NCBI RefSeq assembly: GCF_003207815.1
Contig: NZ_NKTX01000005.1
Span: 89,318-153,317, forward strand
DNA length: 64,000 nucleotides
Reading direction: 5' to 3'
Source: Komagataeibacter oboediens
Lineage (GTDB): Bacteria; Pseudomonadota; Alphaproteobacteria; Acetobacterales; Acetobacteraceae
Within the stretch, counting starts at the first letter, position 1; each line of letters starts with the position of its first letter. The notes under the pieces are model-generated. The model worked only from the letters and a program-made list of their open reading frames with translations. It ran no database searches and had not been told where the DNA came from. Positions 45,287 to 53,875 of the stretch are shown in pieces. The translations under genes and the position numbers were made by a program.

Positions 45287-46336
45287 ATGGATGAAAACCG
45301 GAGCCGGACCCAGTATATCGGGACCTTTATATTTGTATGCGCGGTCGTGCTGTTTTCCTCGTGGATCGAACAGTCCTTCCTGTTTGCCTTTGTCTGGGGC
45401 GGTATCCTGAGCATCACGACCTATCCGCTGTACCGCCGGCTGGTCGGGCGGGGCATGGGCAACCGTATGGCCGCGGGTCTGATCGCGGCGGGGATCTTCG
45501 CGCTGCTGGCCGTGCCCATGATTGCCATGGTGGTGCGGGCGGGCATGGACCTGCCATCCCTTCTGGCATGGGGGCGAGGGGCGTTGCATGATGGTATCCC
45601 TGTCTCGCCACAGGTGGCGGACATCCCGCGTATCGGCCCGCGTCTGTCGGTGTTGTGGAGCCGCTACCTGTCCGACCCGGAGGAACTGCGGCACTGGACC
45701 GGCGTGGCATCGCGCATGTTCGCAACGGGCGACGGCCGCGCACTGCCGCACCGGGTGATGGACATGACGGAAACCTTCGTCATCGCTACCCTGTCGGTCT
45801 ATTTCTACCTTGCCGCATCGCATGCGCTGGTAAGCGATATCCGTGCCGTGGGCCGCCGTTTCCTGGGGGAGCGGACAGGTGACGTCATGCGCAACACCGT
45901 AGGCGCCGTGCGTGGCACGGTCGCGGGGCTGGTGCTGGTCGGGCTGGGCCAGGGCGTGCTGGTGGGGATCGGCTATTTCATTGCGGGCACCCCTCACCCC
46001 GCCCTGCTGACGCTGCTGACGGCGGTGGTCAGCATCATTCCTTTCTGCGGGCCGATCCTGCTCTGCGCCACCACGCTCATGACCTTTGCCGCCAATGGCG
46101 TGACGCAGGCCGTGATCGTGGCGGCGTTGGGGACCATCGCCTATGGCGCGGGGGACCATTTCGTCCGCCCCAAGCTGATCAGTGGCAGCACCAGCATCCC
46201 GTTCCTTGCGGTGCTGACGGCCATTCTGGGGGGGCTGCACATGTTTGGCCTGCTGGGGCTGTTCATGGGGCCGACGGTCATTGCGGTCGCCCTGTCGCTA
46301 TGGCGCACGGCGGCGGCGGAAGAACAGGCGCGTTAG
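45287..46336 (+). CDS. AI-2E/PerM family membrane transporter
   Basis: The 349-residue protein has about eight hydrophobic helices with FIFVCAVVLFSSWIEQSFLF near the start, and the characteristic late segment VSIIPFCGPILLCATTLMTF and LGTIAYGAGDHFVRPKLISG of the AI-2E/UPF0118 family. Members export autoinducer-2 or act as ion/H+ antiporters. I chose ATG 45287, although a CAGGA site lies 13 bases upstream; the frame is open 51 codons further. A run of four His codons just upstream is outside the gene. It lies between the GNAT gene and hsdM on the same strand. Confidence 0.85.
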   Translation: MDENRSRTQYIGTFIFVCAVVLFSSWIEQSFLFAFVWGGILSITTYPLYRRLVGRGMGNRMAAGLIAAGIFALLAVPMIAMVVRAGMDLPSLLAWGRGALHDGIPVSPQVADIPRIGPRLSVLWSRYLSDPEELRHWTGVASRMFATGDGRALPHRVMDMTETFVIATLSVYFYLAASHALVSDIRAVGRRFLGERTGDVMRNTVGAVRGTVAGLVLVGLGQGVLVGIGYFIAGTPHPALLTLLTAVVSIIPFCGPILLCATTLMTFAANGVTQAVIVAALGTIAYGAGDHFVRPKLISGSTSIPFLAVLTAILGGLHMFGLLGLFMGPTVIAVALSLWRTAAAEEQAR

Positions 46337-46345
46337 GGCTGACGG

Positions 46346-48010
46346 ATGGCTGAGGGCCCACCCCCTCCGCTGCTGTCGGCTGCCGCCATCTGGCGTGTGG
46401 CCGACCTGCTGCGTGGTGGCATGGAACCGGCGGAATACGGGCCGGTCATCCTGGTGTTTACCATGCTGCGGCGGCTGGAACTGTCGCGTGCGCGTCCCGC
46501 GCGCTGGCTGGATGCCGTGGCGCGCGCGCCTGACCCGCTGGCGTGCCTTGACCGCCTGACGGGCCGCCTGCCCGCGGCCGTGCGCGATATCATATTGCAG
46601 CTGGAGGTCATGCCTCTTGCCCATCGTCTGGCGCGCACGGGCCTGCTGGGAACGCTGGCGGCGCATTTTACCGCGCTTGACCTGTCGCCCGCCCGGCATG
46701 GCACCGAGGCAATGGCGCGGCTGTTTGAGGAACTGGTCCACAATTTCGCCGATCCCCGGCGGACAGGGGCGCATTTCACCCCGCCGGAGGTCACGGACCT
46801 GATGGTGGATCTGGTTTTCGCCCCCGATGGTCCGGGTGCGCAGCACAACCTGTATGACCCCGCTGCCGGAACGGGCGCACTGCTGGGACGGGCTGCGGAC
46901 CGGTTACAGCAGCGCGGCATTACGGTGGATCTGTTCGGTCAGGAAATCAGCCCCCGCGCCTGTGCCCTGTGTCGTGCGGACATGCTGCTGCGCGGACGCG
47001 CCCCGGGGCAGATCGCCTGTGGTGACACCCTGGCCCATGACGGCCATGCAGGCCGCCGTTTTGTCCGCATGCTGTCCAATCCGCCCTTCGGGCTGGACTG
47101 GCGTCATATCCGCGCGGCCATACAGGCTGAACATGCGCAGGGGCATGCCGGGCGTTTTGCCCCCGGCCTGCCCCGCGTGGCGGACGGGTCCATGCTGTTC
47201 ATGCTGCATCTTGTGGCCCATATGCGCAGCCCGCGTACAGGTGGTGCACGAATTGGAGTGGTGACGCACGGTGCGGCATTGACCGGCGGTGGCGCAGATT
47301 CCGGTGAATCCGCCATTCGACGGTATTTGGTGGAACACGACCTGATTGATGCGATCATTGCCCTGCCCACGGACATGTTCGTCAATACCGGTATCGCGAC
47401 CTATATATGGATACTGGACAACAACAGGCCGGCGGCACACAGGGGCATGGTCCGGCTGGTTGATGCGACAGGGCTGTGGCATCGCGCCCTGTCTGGCGCG
47501 GGAGAAAAACGGCGCGAGATGACGCCGCGCCATATCGACGCCGTGCTACGGGCCTGCACACTCGATACGGCAATGGATATGCTGTTGCGCGATGGGGCGG
47601 AGGGCGCACCCGTCTCATGGCAGGTGCTGGCGCATGACGTCCCCACGCCGGACGGGGCGGCGGATATGCGCCGGACCCCGTTTTCATGTCTCCTGCCTGG
47701 GCGGGAATTCCTGTACCGCAGCCTGACGGTGACGCGTCCCGGCCGTGATGGCGCGCCGGTACGGACCGCATTCCGGGTGGGAATGGAACATGACCCACAG
47801 GCCTGGTTCAGCCAGATGATCCGGCCATACGACCCGGATGCCCGGCTGGATACCACCCGGACTGCTACCGGCTGCGCCATTTCCTTCGCGCGATATTTCC
47901 GCCATCCCGTCCCACCCCGGCCGTTACACGACATCGAGGCCGACCTGCGTCGATCAATGGCGCAGCTTGTGGCGCTTATGCCCGGTGGAGAACCGCCCGA
48001 AGACCCATAA
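46346..48010 (+). CDS. hsdM: Type I DNA methyltransferase (HsdM), no hsdR partner visible
   Basis: HsdM methylates adenine at sites chosen by HsdS. The 554-residue protein has an N-terminal helical domain (AAIWRVADLLRGGMEPAEYG), RTGAHFTPPEVTDLMVDLVF, motif I YDPAAGTGALLGRAADR at about residue 170 and motif IV SNPPFG at about residue 244, so the catalytic residues are intact. SMLFMLHLVAHM and VVTHGAAL follow as in the family. It begins 9 bp after the permease gene, which suggests read-through from hsdS. It has a terminator-like repeat after the stop. Without hsdR nearby this is probably an orphan, regulatory or epigenetic methyltransferase. Confidence 0.93.
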   Translation: MAEGPPPPLLSAAAIWRVADLLRGGMEPAEYGPVILVFTMLRRLELSRARPARWLDAVARAPDPLACLDRLTGRLPAAVRDIILQLEVMPLAHRLARTGLLGTLAAHFTALDLSPARHGTEAMARLFEELVHNFADPRRTGAHFTPPEVTDLMVDLVFAPDGPGAQHNLYDPAAGTGALLGRAADRLQQRGITVDLFGQEISPRACALCRADMLLRGRAPGQIACGDTLAHDGHAGRRFVRMLSNPPFGLDWRHIRAAIQAEHAQGHAGRFAPGLPRVADGSMLFMLHLVAHMRSPRTGGARIGVVTHGAALTGGGADSGESAIRRYLVEHDLIDAIIALPTDMFVNTGIATYIWILDNNRPAAHRGMVRLVDATGLWHRALSGAGEKRREMTPRHIDAVLRACTLDTAMDMLLRDGAEGAPVSWQVLAHDVPTPDGAADMRRTPFSCLLPGREFLYRSLTVTRPGRDGAPVRTAFRVGMEHDPQAWFSQMIRPYDPDARLDTTRTATGCAISFARYFRHPVPPRPLHDIEADLRRSMAQLVALMPGGEPPEDP

Positions 48011-48032
48011 TGGCGCATTGATGAAGATGGAT

Positions 48033-48076
48033 AAAAGTTTTCGGATGTCGCCCTGGTTTTAAAAGGCGGCGTTTTT
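48033..48076 (+). repeat. Composite intergenic palindromic repeat, copy 4, acting as terminator
   Basis: AAAAGTTTTCGG is followed by GTCGCC (48047-48052), a loop, GGCGGC (48065-48070) and GTTTTTA. The stem has 6 bp including one G-T wobble. It sits between the hsdM and mtnK stops, which are convergent. The first half matches copies 3 and 5. Confidence 0.65.
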
Positions 48077-49310
48077 ACAGCCCCACGAATTCCTGCTCAT
48101 CCAGATAATACAGGAAATCGTTGATGGCGTGGAACTCGCTCAGGTGATCCAGCACGTGATAGGCGAAGGACAGCGCCCCTGCCCGGCACGTCGCGCGCTG
48201 CTGCGGGTCGGCTATGGTGTCGAAATCCGCCGTGTGGGCGTAGCCAATGATGCGGCGGATGATCTCGATCCCGGCAAAGCCGATGGTGTCGCCCAGGATC
48301 TCATCCATGAATGCCTGCTGCGCCACGTGCGCCGCCGGTCCATAGGCCAGCGGGCGCAGCGTGCCCGGTGGGGGGGACTCATTTCCGTTCCACAGTCCCA
48401 TGAACTGTTCATGGAAACTGTTCCAGAATGCCGCGATATCGCGCACGGTGGCCTTTCGTGCCGCCCTGTCCGGTGTCGCGAAATAATGCAGCACCAGATT
48501 GCCCACGAACATGCCGCAGTCGAACCCGATGGGACCGTAGATCGCGAATTCCCCGTCAATGACGCGGGTATCGTCCGCCGTGCTCATGATCGAACCGGTA
48601 TGCAGGTCGCCATGCAGCAGTGCCTGCGGTTGCGACAGGAAACGCCGCCGCAGGTTTTCAACCGCCAGCAGCGTCGCGGCGCTGGAGCGGATGTCCAGCA
48701 CGATGGGCGTCAGCACGGGGTCATGCCAGTGGTTGCGCGGATGATCACGGTACGGGTCATCCAGCACAAGATCCAGCGTGATGCGTGTCAGGGCGAGATT
48801 GGCGACAAAGGTGCGGCGCGTGGTGAACACCTCTTCGAACGGGCGGGCCAGAAGCGATGTGCCAAACGCGGCGCGGGCGATGAAGGTGCCGATGCGTGGC
48901 GCGACACCGGGCCAGTCCGCCCCCTGCATCAGGGCCGTGCGCAGAACGGTATGGCCTGACAGGCTTTCGACAATCAGAACATACAGGTCACGGTCGAAAT
49001 ACAGGCATTCCGTCGTCAGTTCCCCCACCAGCGGCAGGACCGCGTGCAGCCATGCGGCTTCGAAAAACGTGCGGTCCAGCGGCATTTTCCATGACGGGTC
49101 CACGCGCACATGCGGCAGCGACTGCTTCAGGCAGACTTCCCCCACCGGACCGTTGACAAGAAAGACATTGTTGAGGTTGCCATCACTGACCTCGCGCACC
49201 TGCCACTGCGCGGGCGCGCCGCCAAGGCGCGTGGCCACGTCCGGCAGGCCCGCGATCAGGCTGCGTATGCCCTGTGCGTCCAGCGTGTGGTAGGGGGTGG
49301 TCTGGGTCAT
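48075..49310 (-). CDS. mtnK: 5-methylthioribose kinase
   Basis: MtnK phosphorylates methylthioribose in the methionine salvage pathway. The 411-residue protein is kinase-like, with VREVSDGNLNNVFLVNGP, VCLKQSLPHVRVDPSWKMPL with the ATP-binding lysine, the catalytic loop QALLHGDLHTGSIM and the metal motif VIDGEFAIYGPIGFDCG. ATG 49310 has GGAGAG at good distance, and the upstream open frame has no family content. No other salvage gene (mtnA, mtnB, mtnC) is within this window. It is divergent from bfr with 142 bp between the starts. Confidence 0.94.
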   Translation of the reverse strand: MTQTTPYHTLDAQGIRSLIAGLPDVATRLGGAPAQWQVREVSDGNLNNVFLVNGPVGEVCLKQSLPHVRVDPSWKMPLDRTFFEAAWLHAVLPLVGELTTECLYFDRDLYVLIVESLSGHTVLRTALMQGADWPGVAPRIGTFIARAAFGTSLLARPFEEVFTTRRTFVANLALTRITLDLVLDDPYRDHPRNHWHDPVLTPIVLDIRSSAATLLAVENLRRRFLSQPQALLHGDLHTGSIMSTADDTRVIDGEFAIYGPIGFDCGMFVGNLVLHYFATPDRAARKATVRDIAAFWNSFHEQFMGLWNGNESPPPGTLRPLAYGPAAHVAQQAFMDEILGDTIGFAGIEIIRRIIGYAHTADFDTIADPQQRATCRAGALSFAYHVLDHLSEFHAINDFLYYLDEQEFVGL

Positions 49311-49452
49311 GCGGCTCTCCTCATGCCATGCGCCGCGTGCTGCGGGGCGCGGCAGGGTCGCGCGCAGGCTGCGGTTATGCAATGCTTTTTTATAATTGCA
49401 CGCGCGGATACCGCGCAGTAACCCATAAGCATAACAGAAGAGGAACGCCGGT

Positions 49453-49941
49453 ATGCCGATCAAGGATCCCAAGGTTATCGAACACCTGAACACGCAGCTG
49501 ACGAACGAGCTGACGGCCATCAACCAGTATTACCTGCATGCCCGCACGCTGCGCCACTGGGGCGTGACCCTGCTGGGCAAGAAGGAATACGAGGAATCGA
49601 TCGAGGAAATGCGCCACGCCGACTGGCTGATCGAGCGCATCCTGTATCTGGGTGGCCTGCCCAACGTGCAGCGCTACAACCAGATCCTGGTAGGACAGGA
49701 TGTGGAGGAAATCCTCAAATGCGACCTGAAGCTTGAGGAAAAGGCCATTGGCGACCTGCGCGAAGGCATTGCCTACTGCGAAAGCGTGCGCGACTTCGTC
49801 TCCCGCGACCTGTTGCTCAAGATCCTGGTCAACGAGGAAGAACACGAGGACTTCCTCGACCGCCAGTTCGACCTGATCCGTCAGGTCGGCATCCAGCAGT
49901 ATATCAAGCTGAACTCGGCCCCTGCCCCCGATCAGGACTGA
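49453..49941 (+). CDS. bfr: Bacterioferritin
   Basis: Bacterioferritin stores iron in a 24-mer with haem between subunits. The 162-residue protein has ELTAINQYYLHARTLRHWG, the ferroxidase glutamate/histidine motif in ESIEEMRHADWLIERILYLGG (which also holds the haem-ligand methionine), and LVNEEEHEDFLDRQFDLI. All iron ligands are present. AGAGGAAC precedes ATG. In the 142-bp gap to mtnK, TGCAAT (49378-49383) and ATTGCA (49395-49400) form an imperfect dyad that may be regulatory. fur lies 1 kb downstream, a fitting neighbour. Confidence 0.96.
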   Translation: MPIKDPKVIEHLNTQLTNELTAINQYYLHARTLRHWGVTLLGKKEYEESIEEMRHADWLIERILYLGGLPNVQRYNQILVGQDVEEILKCDLKLEEKAIGDLREGIAYCESVRDFVSRDLLLKILVNEEEHEDFLDRQFDLIRQVGIQQYIKLNSAPAPDQD

Positions 49942-50101
49942 TCCCGCTCCGGTGGGCGCCACAGGCCCCCGTCGTCCCATGGGCGCGGGCGGCTGGCGGT
50001 GGCGCCGCCCCTTCCTGCCATGCAAGGATGTCGAGCAGTTCAAGGAACGCGTTTTCCATGAATGCGCAGGCCTGGCGCATGGACAGCCGGGTTGATGGCA
50101 T
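49904..50101 (-). CDS. Possible small hypothetical protein
   Basis: This 65-codon frame overlaps the last 38 bases of bfr on the opposite strand. The first 28 residues (MRQACAFMENAFLELLDILA) look like a genuine amphipathic helix and AGGA precedes the ATG, but the rest is Pro/Ala/Gly-rich and uninformative. I cannot exclude that it is a chance frame. Confidence 0.3.
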   Translation of the reverse strand: MPSTRLSMRQACAFMENAFLELLDILAWQEGAAPPPAARAHGTTGACGAHRSGISPDRGQGPSSA

Positions 50102-50172
50102 GGCGGGTTATCCTGTCATCATGCGGCGATGCGCGACCGCTCGGGTCGCGCCCCTCCCCTTGCATATATTTC

Positions 50173-50811
50173 CTACATTCCGCTTGTCTGCACGGCAGCG
50201 GTTACGGCCCTTGGCCACATGACATGGGCGGTTCCCATATCCGCATCATGCCAGCGCATGGTGGCAAGGCTGCCCGCCCCCACGGGTTGCGGCACGCCGG
50301 GAACGGCGGTGGCGGAGGACGCGCCGTTCCATTCGGTTTCGGCCTGCGATGTCCAGCGCAGGCGCTGCGCCTGCGGACTGCCACCCCCGCTGCCCCGGCG
50401 TGGCAGCCAGTAGCCGGCGCCCGCCATGCATGCGCCAAGCTGCGTGATGGCGGCGGCAAACGGGGACAGCACATGATGGTGCGCGAAAACGGGGCGTAGC
50501 GTACGGCGTACCTCCGCCTCGCGCCCTTCCTGCGCTGCGGCGGCGGCAAGAAGAAAGCGGCCTTCCGTGCCCGTCAGATGCGTGGCGCTGCAGATCGCCA
50601 CATCCACCGGGGCAAGCTGGTAGGTGCGCAGCCGTCCCAGCGCCATGCGGAAGGCATCGGCCACGGCGGCAAAATCGGCCCGGAAGCACGGCAGCGCAAG
50701 GCCGGGCATGGAGCCTGCGCCCTCGCCGCCACCACTGAGGCGGCGCACGCACCAGACCAGCAGGCGTTCGCTGCACGAAAGATCATTCATGAAAACTGTC
50801 GTGTCGGTCAT
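50173..50811 (-). CDS. Unknown helical protein, divergent from fur
   Basis: I do not recognise this 212-residue protein. It is Ala-rich and probably helical, with SCSERLLVWCVRRLSGGGEG near the start, an Ala-rich central helix (LLAAAAAQEGREAEVRRTLR), a His cluster (VFAHHHVL) and a Gly/Ser-rich middle. No signal peptide is present. Its promoter must lie in the same 150 bp as that of fur, which contains a Fur box, so it may be iron-regulated. ATG 50811 was chosen; the open frame extends seven codons more. Confidence 0.65.
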   Translation of the reverse strand: MTDTTVFMNDLSCSERLLVWCVRRLSGGGEGAGSMPGLALPCFRADFAAVADAFRMALGRLRTYQLAPVDVAICSATHLTGTEGRFLLAAAAAQEGREAEVRRTLRPVFAHHHVLSPFAAAITQLGACMAGAGYWLPRRGSGGGSPQAQRLRWTSQAETEWNGASSATAVPGVPQPVGAGSLATMRWHDADMGTAHVMWPRAVTAAVQTSGM

Positions 50812-50863
50812 CATCCGCTCGGGCCTTGGCAAAGCCCGCTCCCTAATGTGTCGGTGAGAGTCT

Positions 50864-50882
50864 GATAATGAGAAAGATTATC
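50864..50882. promoter_or_regulatory. Fur box between fur and an unknown gene
   Basis: The 19-bp sequence GATAATGAGAAAGATTATC matches the consensus Fur box GATAATGATAATCATTATC in 16 of 19 positions, with perfect GATAAT/ATTATC outer arms. It lies 80 bp before the fur start and 53 bp before the divergent unknown gene, so it can control both. Confidence 0.8.
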
Positions 50883-50961
50883 ATTTGCAATTAAAATCGA
50901 CGTGCGTGCCGCCTTATCCCTACTGGACCGCAGCGGTCTGTCTGGATTACGTTACATAACG

Positions 50962-51411
50962 ATGAAAGAGCCGAATTCCCCCGATTCTCCTCTGGCGGAT
51001 CTATGTCGTCAGCGCGGCCTGAAACTGACAGGCCAACGTCGGACGATTGCCTTCGTCCTGTCTGACAGTGATGACCATCCGGATGTGGAGGAACTGTACC
51101 GCCGCGCGGTAGAAGTCGATCCGCGCATTTCAATTGCGACGGTGTACCGCACCGTGCGTCTGTTTGAAGAAAACGGCATCCTGCAGCGCCGTGACTTTGG
51201 CGGAGGCCGCGCGCGGTACGAGGTGGCGGATGGCGACCATGGCGACCATTATCACCTGATCGATGCCGATACCGGCAAGGTCATCGAATTCGAAAACGCC
51301 GAGCTCGATGCCCTGCTCGATGGAATCGTGCGGCAGATGGGGTATGACCTGGTGACGACCCGCCTGTCGGTTGTCGGGCGCAGGAAGGCGAAGCCGCGCT
51401 CACGCGGGTAA
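50962..51411 (+). CDS. fur: Ferric uptake regulator family protein
   Basis: Fur represses iron-uptake genes when iron is plentiful. The 149-residue protein has LADLCRQRGLKLTGQRRTIA, the winged-helix segment VDPRISIATVYRTVRLFEENG, and the metal region DHGDHYHLIDADTGKVIEFE. The CxxC zinc pair of E. coli Fur is missing, as in many alphaproteobacterial homologues. I chose ATG 50962; a longer frame opens at 50902 but has no family content. A near-consensus Fur box upstream predicts autoregulation. The protein could also be a Mur-type manganese sensor. Confidence 0.88.
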   Translation: MKEPNSPDSPLADLCRQRGLKLTGQRRTIAFVLSDSDDHPDVEELYRRAVEVDPRISIATVYRTVRLFEENGILQRRDFGGGRARYEVADGDHGDHYHLIDADTGKVIEFENAELDALLDGIVRQMGYDLVTTRLSVVGRRKAKPRSRG

Positions 51412-51416
51412 TTTTT

Positions 51417-51448
51417 CCACGCCCTGACATGTTGTGGTCAGGGCGTGG
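51417..51448. terminator. Perfect 12-bp hairpin after fur
   Basis: CCACGCCCTGAC (51417-51428) pairs perfectly with GTCAGGGCGTGG (51437-51448) across an 8-base loop. Only ATTT follows on the plus strand, so the T-tract is weak; the stem covers the last codons of the convergent small membrane protein gene. Confidence 0.55.
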
Positions 51449-51785
51449 ATTTCGGGGCCATCCATTGTGGATGGCGGCGTTCGATCCATTCCAGCATGCG
51501 CGCGGTCAGCCTGCGCAGGGCGGGCACGTCTTCCGCCAGCAGGATCAGGCCCAGCGGCAGCATCCACAACCCCAGAACCGGTAGGAAGCTCAGCACTCCG
51601 CCCGCGATCAGCAGGCATCCCAGAATGGCCCGCAGCCATGTCCGGCCCGGTTGCAGCAGCCAGCGCATGGCCTGTTCCCCCCGCGTGGGCAGGCGGCGCA
51701 GCAGCCGTTCCAGCCGTTGCCGGCGCAGCTGTTCAGGGTCCATTTCTGGCGGCGCGGGGCTGCCGGGCGGGCTGGTCGTATTCAT
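51438..51785 (-). CDS. Small membrane protein of unknown function
   Basis: The 115-residue protein has a Pro-rich N-terminus, an Arg-rich segment (EQLRRQRLERLLRRLPTRGE) and two hydrophobic helices within residues 52-88 (AILGCLLIAGGVLSFL, then PVLGLWMLPLGLILLAEDVP), followed by a basic tail. LPVLGLWMLPLGLILLAED resembles small membrane proteins found across alphaproteobacteria. No function is known. It is convergent with fur and its 3' end overlaps the fur hairpin. Confidence 0.6.
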   Translation of the reverse strand: MNTTSPPGSPAPPEMDPEQLRRQRLERLLRRLPTRGEQAMRWLLQPGRTWLRAILGCLLIAGGVLSFLPVLGLWMLPLGLILLAEDVPALRRLTARMLEWIERRHPQWMAPKSTP

Positions 51786-52080
51786 GACAATATGATGGCG
51801 TGGCGGCCCCTGTCCCGCAACCCGTGCGCGGGAACGTGATGGCGGGTAAGGAAACGGAAAAGGTCCGGATTTTGATATAGTTCAATGCCACCAGAACAAT
51901 CCGCGCGCCAGTGTTCGGCATGATGCAGTCCCTTTCCCATCCCGTGTGCCGTCCCCCGGCCGCCCGACGCCCCCGCCCCGTGGGGTGGAGCGGCGGTTTG
52001 CGGCTGGACGATGCCCGTACCGGCCTGTAAGGGAATTTGTAGAATATGCGCTTTTTCATATCGTATTTCGGGAGCAGTCA

Positions 52081-53748
52081 ATGCCCAGCATAAGCCCATT
52101 TGCCGGCAAGCCGGTCGATCCGGACCGTCTTGTCAATATCGATGCCCTGCTTGACGCCTATTATACCCGCAAGCCCGACCCCGCCATTGCGACACAGCGC
52201 GTGGCATTTGGTACGTCGGGGCATCGCGGGTCGTCGCTGACCACCAGTTTCAATGAAAACCATATCCTGTCGATCAGTCAGGCGATTGCCGATTACCGCA
52301 AGGGCGCGGGCATTACCGGGCCGCTGTTCATTGGCATTGACACCCATGCGCTGTCCCGCCCGGCGTTGAAATCCGCGCTGGAAGTGTTTGCCGCAAACGG
52401 CGTGGAGGTCCGTATCGACGTCCATGACGGCTATACCCCCACGCCGGTCATCTCGCACGCGATCCTGACCTATAACCGTGACCGCAGCAGCGGCCTTGCC
52501 GATGGCGTGGTGATTACGCCGTCGCACAACCCGCCGGAAGATGGCGGCTATAAGTACAACCCCACCCATGGCGGCCCGGCGGATACCGATATCACCAAGG
52601 TGGTGGAAAGTGCGGCCAACGACTACATGGCCAAGAACATGGAAGGCGTGAAGCGCGTTGCGTTCGAGGACGCGCTGAAGGCCCCCACCACAAAGCGCCA
52701 TGATTACATCACGCCGTATGTGAATGACCTGGCGGCCGTGGTGGACATGGACATCATCCGTGAATCCGGCGTGTCCATCGGCATTGACCCGCTGGGTGGG
52801 GCGGCGGTGGATTACTGGCAGCCGATCATTGACAAATACGGCATCAACGCCACGATCGTCAGCAAGGAAGTTGACCCGACCTTCCGCTTCATGACCGCTG
52901 ACTGGGATGGACAGATCCGCATGGACTGTTCCTCCCCCTACGCCATGGCACGTCTGGTGGGCATGAAGGACAAATTCGACATCGCCTTCGCCAATGATAC
53001 CGATGCCGACCGCCACGGGATCGTGTCGGGTAAGTACGGGCTCATGAACCCCAATCACTATCTTGCCGTCGCGATTGAATACCTGTTCAACAACCGCGAA
53101 AACTGGAATGCCAGCGCGGGCGTGGGCAAGACGGTGGTCAGCAGCAGCATGATCGACCGCGTGGCAAAGGAAATCGGCCGCAAGCTGGTGGAAGTGCCGG
53201 TCGGGTTCAAATGGTTTGTTGATGGCCTCTACCACGGCACGCTGGGCTTTGGCGGGGAAGAAAGTGCTGGTGCGTCCTTCCTGCGCCGTGCAGGCACGGT
53301 GTGGAGCACGGACAAGGACGGTATCATTCTTGGCCTGCTGGCCGCCGAGATCACGGCCCGTACCAAGCGCACACCCGGTGCTGCGTATGAGGACATGACC
53401 AAGCGCCTTGGCACGCCGTACTATGCGCGTATCGACGCCCCGGCCGATCCGGAACAAAAGGCCATCCTGAAAACCCTTTCCCCCGAGCAGATCGGCATGA
53501 CCGAACTGGCGGGTGAGCCGATCGTCAGCACCCTGACCAATGCACCGGGCAACGGGGCGGCCATTGGCGGGCTGAAGGTTTCGGCAGAAAATGGCTGGTT
53601 TGCCGCCCGCCCCTCGGGCACGGAAAACGTCTATAAGATCTACGCTGAAAGCTTCAAGAGCGAGGCGCACCTCAAGGCCATCCAGACCGAGGCACAGGAC
53701 GCGATTTCCGCGCTGTTCGCCAAGGCAGCCCAGAAAAAGGCTGGCTGA
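52081..53748 (+). CDS. pgm: Phosphoglucomutase (alpha-D-glucose-specific)
   Basis: Pgm interconverts glucose-6-P and glucose-1-P, supplying galU for UDP-glucose. The 555-residue protein has the family segments VAFGTSGHRGSSLTTSFNEN, the phosphoserine loop ITPSHNPPEDGGYKYNPTHG, the metal loop ANDTDADRHGIVS, FGGEESAGASFLRR and the phosphate-binding ARPSGTENVYKIYAES. ATG 52081 follows CGGGAGCA at ideal distance; the open frame upstream has no family content. In Komagataeibacter this enzyme (celB) is needed for cellulose synthesis. A strong terminator and a second hairpin follow. Confidence 0.97.
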   Translation: MPSISPFAGKPVDPDRLVNIDALLDAYYTRKPDPAIATQRVAFGTSGHRGSSLTTSFNENHILSISQAIADYRKGAGITGPLFIGIDTHALSRPALKSALEVFAANGVEVRIDVHDGYTPTPVISHAILTYNRDRSSGLADGVVITPSHNPPEDGGYKYNPTHGGPADTDITKVVESAANDYMAKNMEGVKRVAFEDALKAPTTKRHDYITPYVNDLAAVVDMDIIRESGVSIGIDPLGGAAVDYWQPIIDKYGINATIVSKEVDPTFRFMTADWDGQIRMDCSSPYAMARLVGMKDKFDIAFANDTDADRHGIVSGKYGLMNPNHYLAVAIEYLFNNRENWNASAGVGKTVVSSSMIDRVAKEIGRKLVEVPVGFKWFVDGLYHGTLGFGGEESAGASFLRRAGTVWSTDKDGIILGLLAAEITARTKRTPGAAYEDMTKRLGTPYYARIDAPADPEQKAILKTLSPEQIGMTELAGEPIVSTLTNAPGNGAAIGGLKVSAENGWFAARPSGTENVYKIYAESFKSEAHLKAIQTEAQDAISALFAKAAQKKAG

Positions 53749-53793
53749 TTTTATGATACGCAGCCCATGCGCCGCGATCGGTGCATGAGCTGG

Positions 53794-53829
53794 TGCCGCC
53801 GCCCATTACGGGCAGGCGGCATTTTTTTT
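53794..53829 (+). terminator. Rho-independent terminator of pgm
   Basis: TGCCGCC and CCC pair with GGG and GGCGGCA around ATTAC, and eight T residues follow at 53822-53829. The strong stem and T-tract make this a confident intrinsic terminator about 45 bp after the pgm stop. Confidence 0.9.
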
Positions 53830-53875
53830 AACCTCGCCGCAAAAGTCTGGGTGCAGGCTATCCCGCACGCCATGG

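Noticed and set aside
52078..53670. 530-codon open frame antisense to pgm
   Set aside because: Composition is His/Arg/Gly-rich and it has no domain; pgm motifs on the plus strand are complete.
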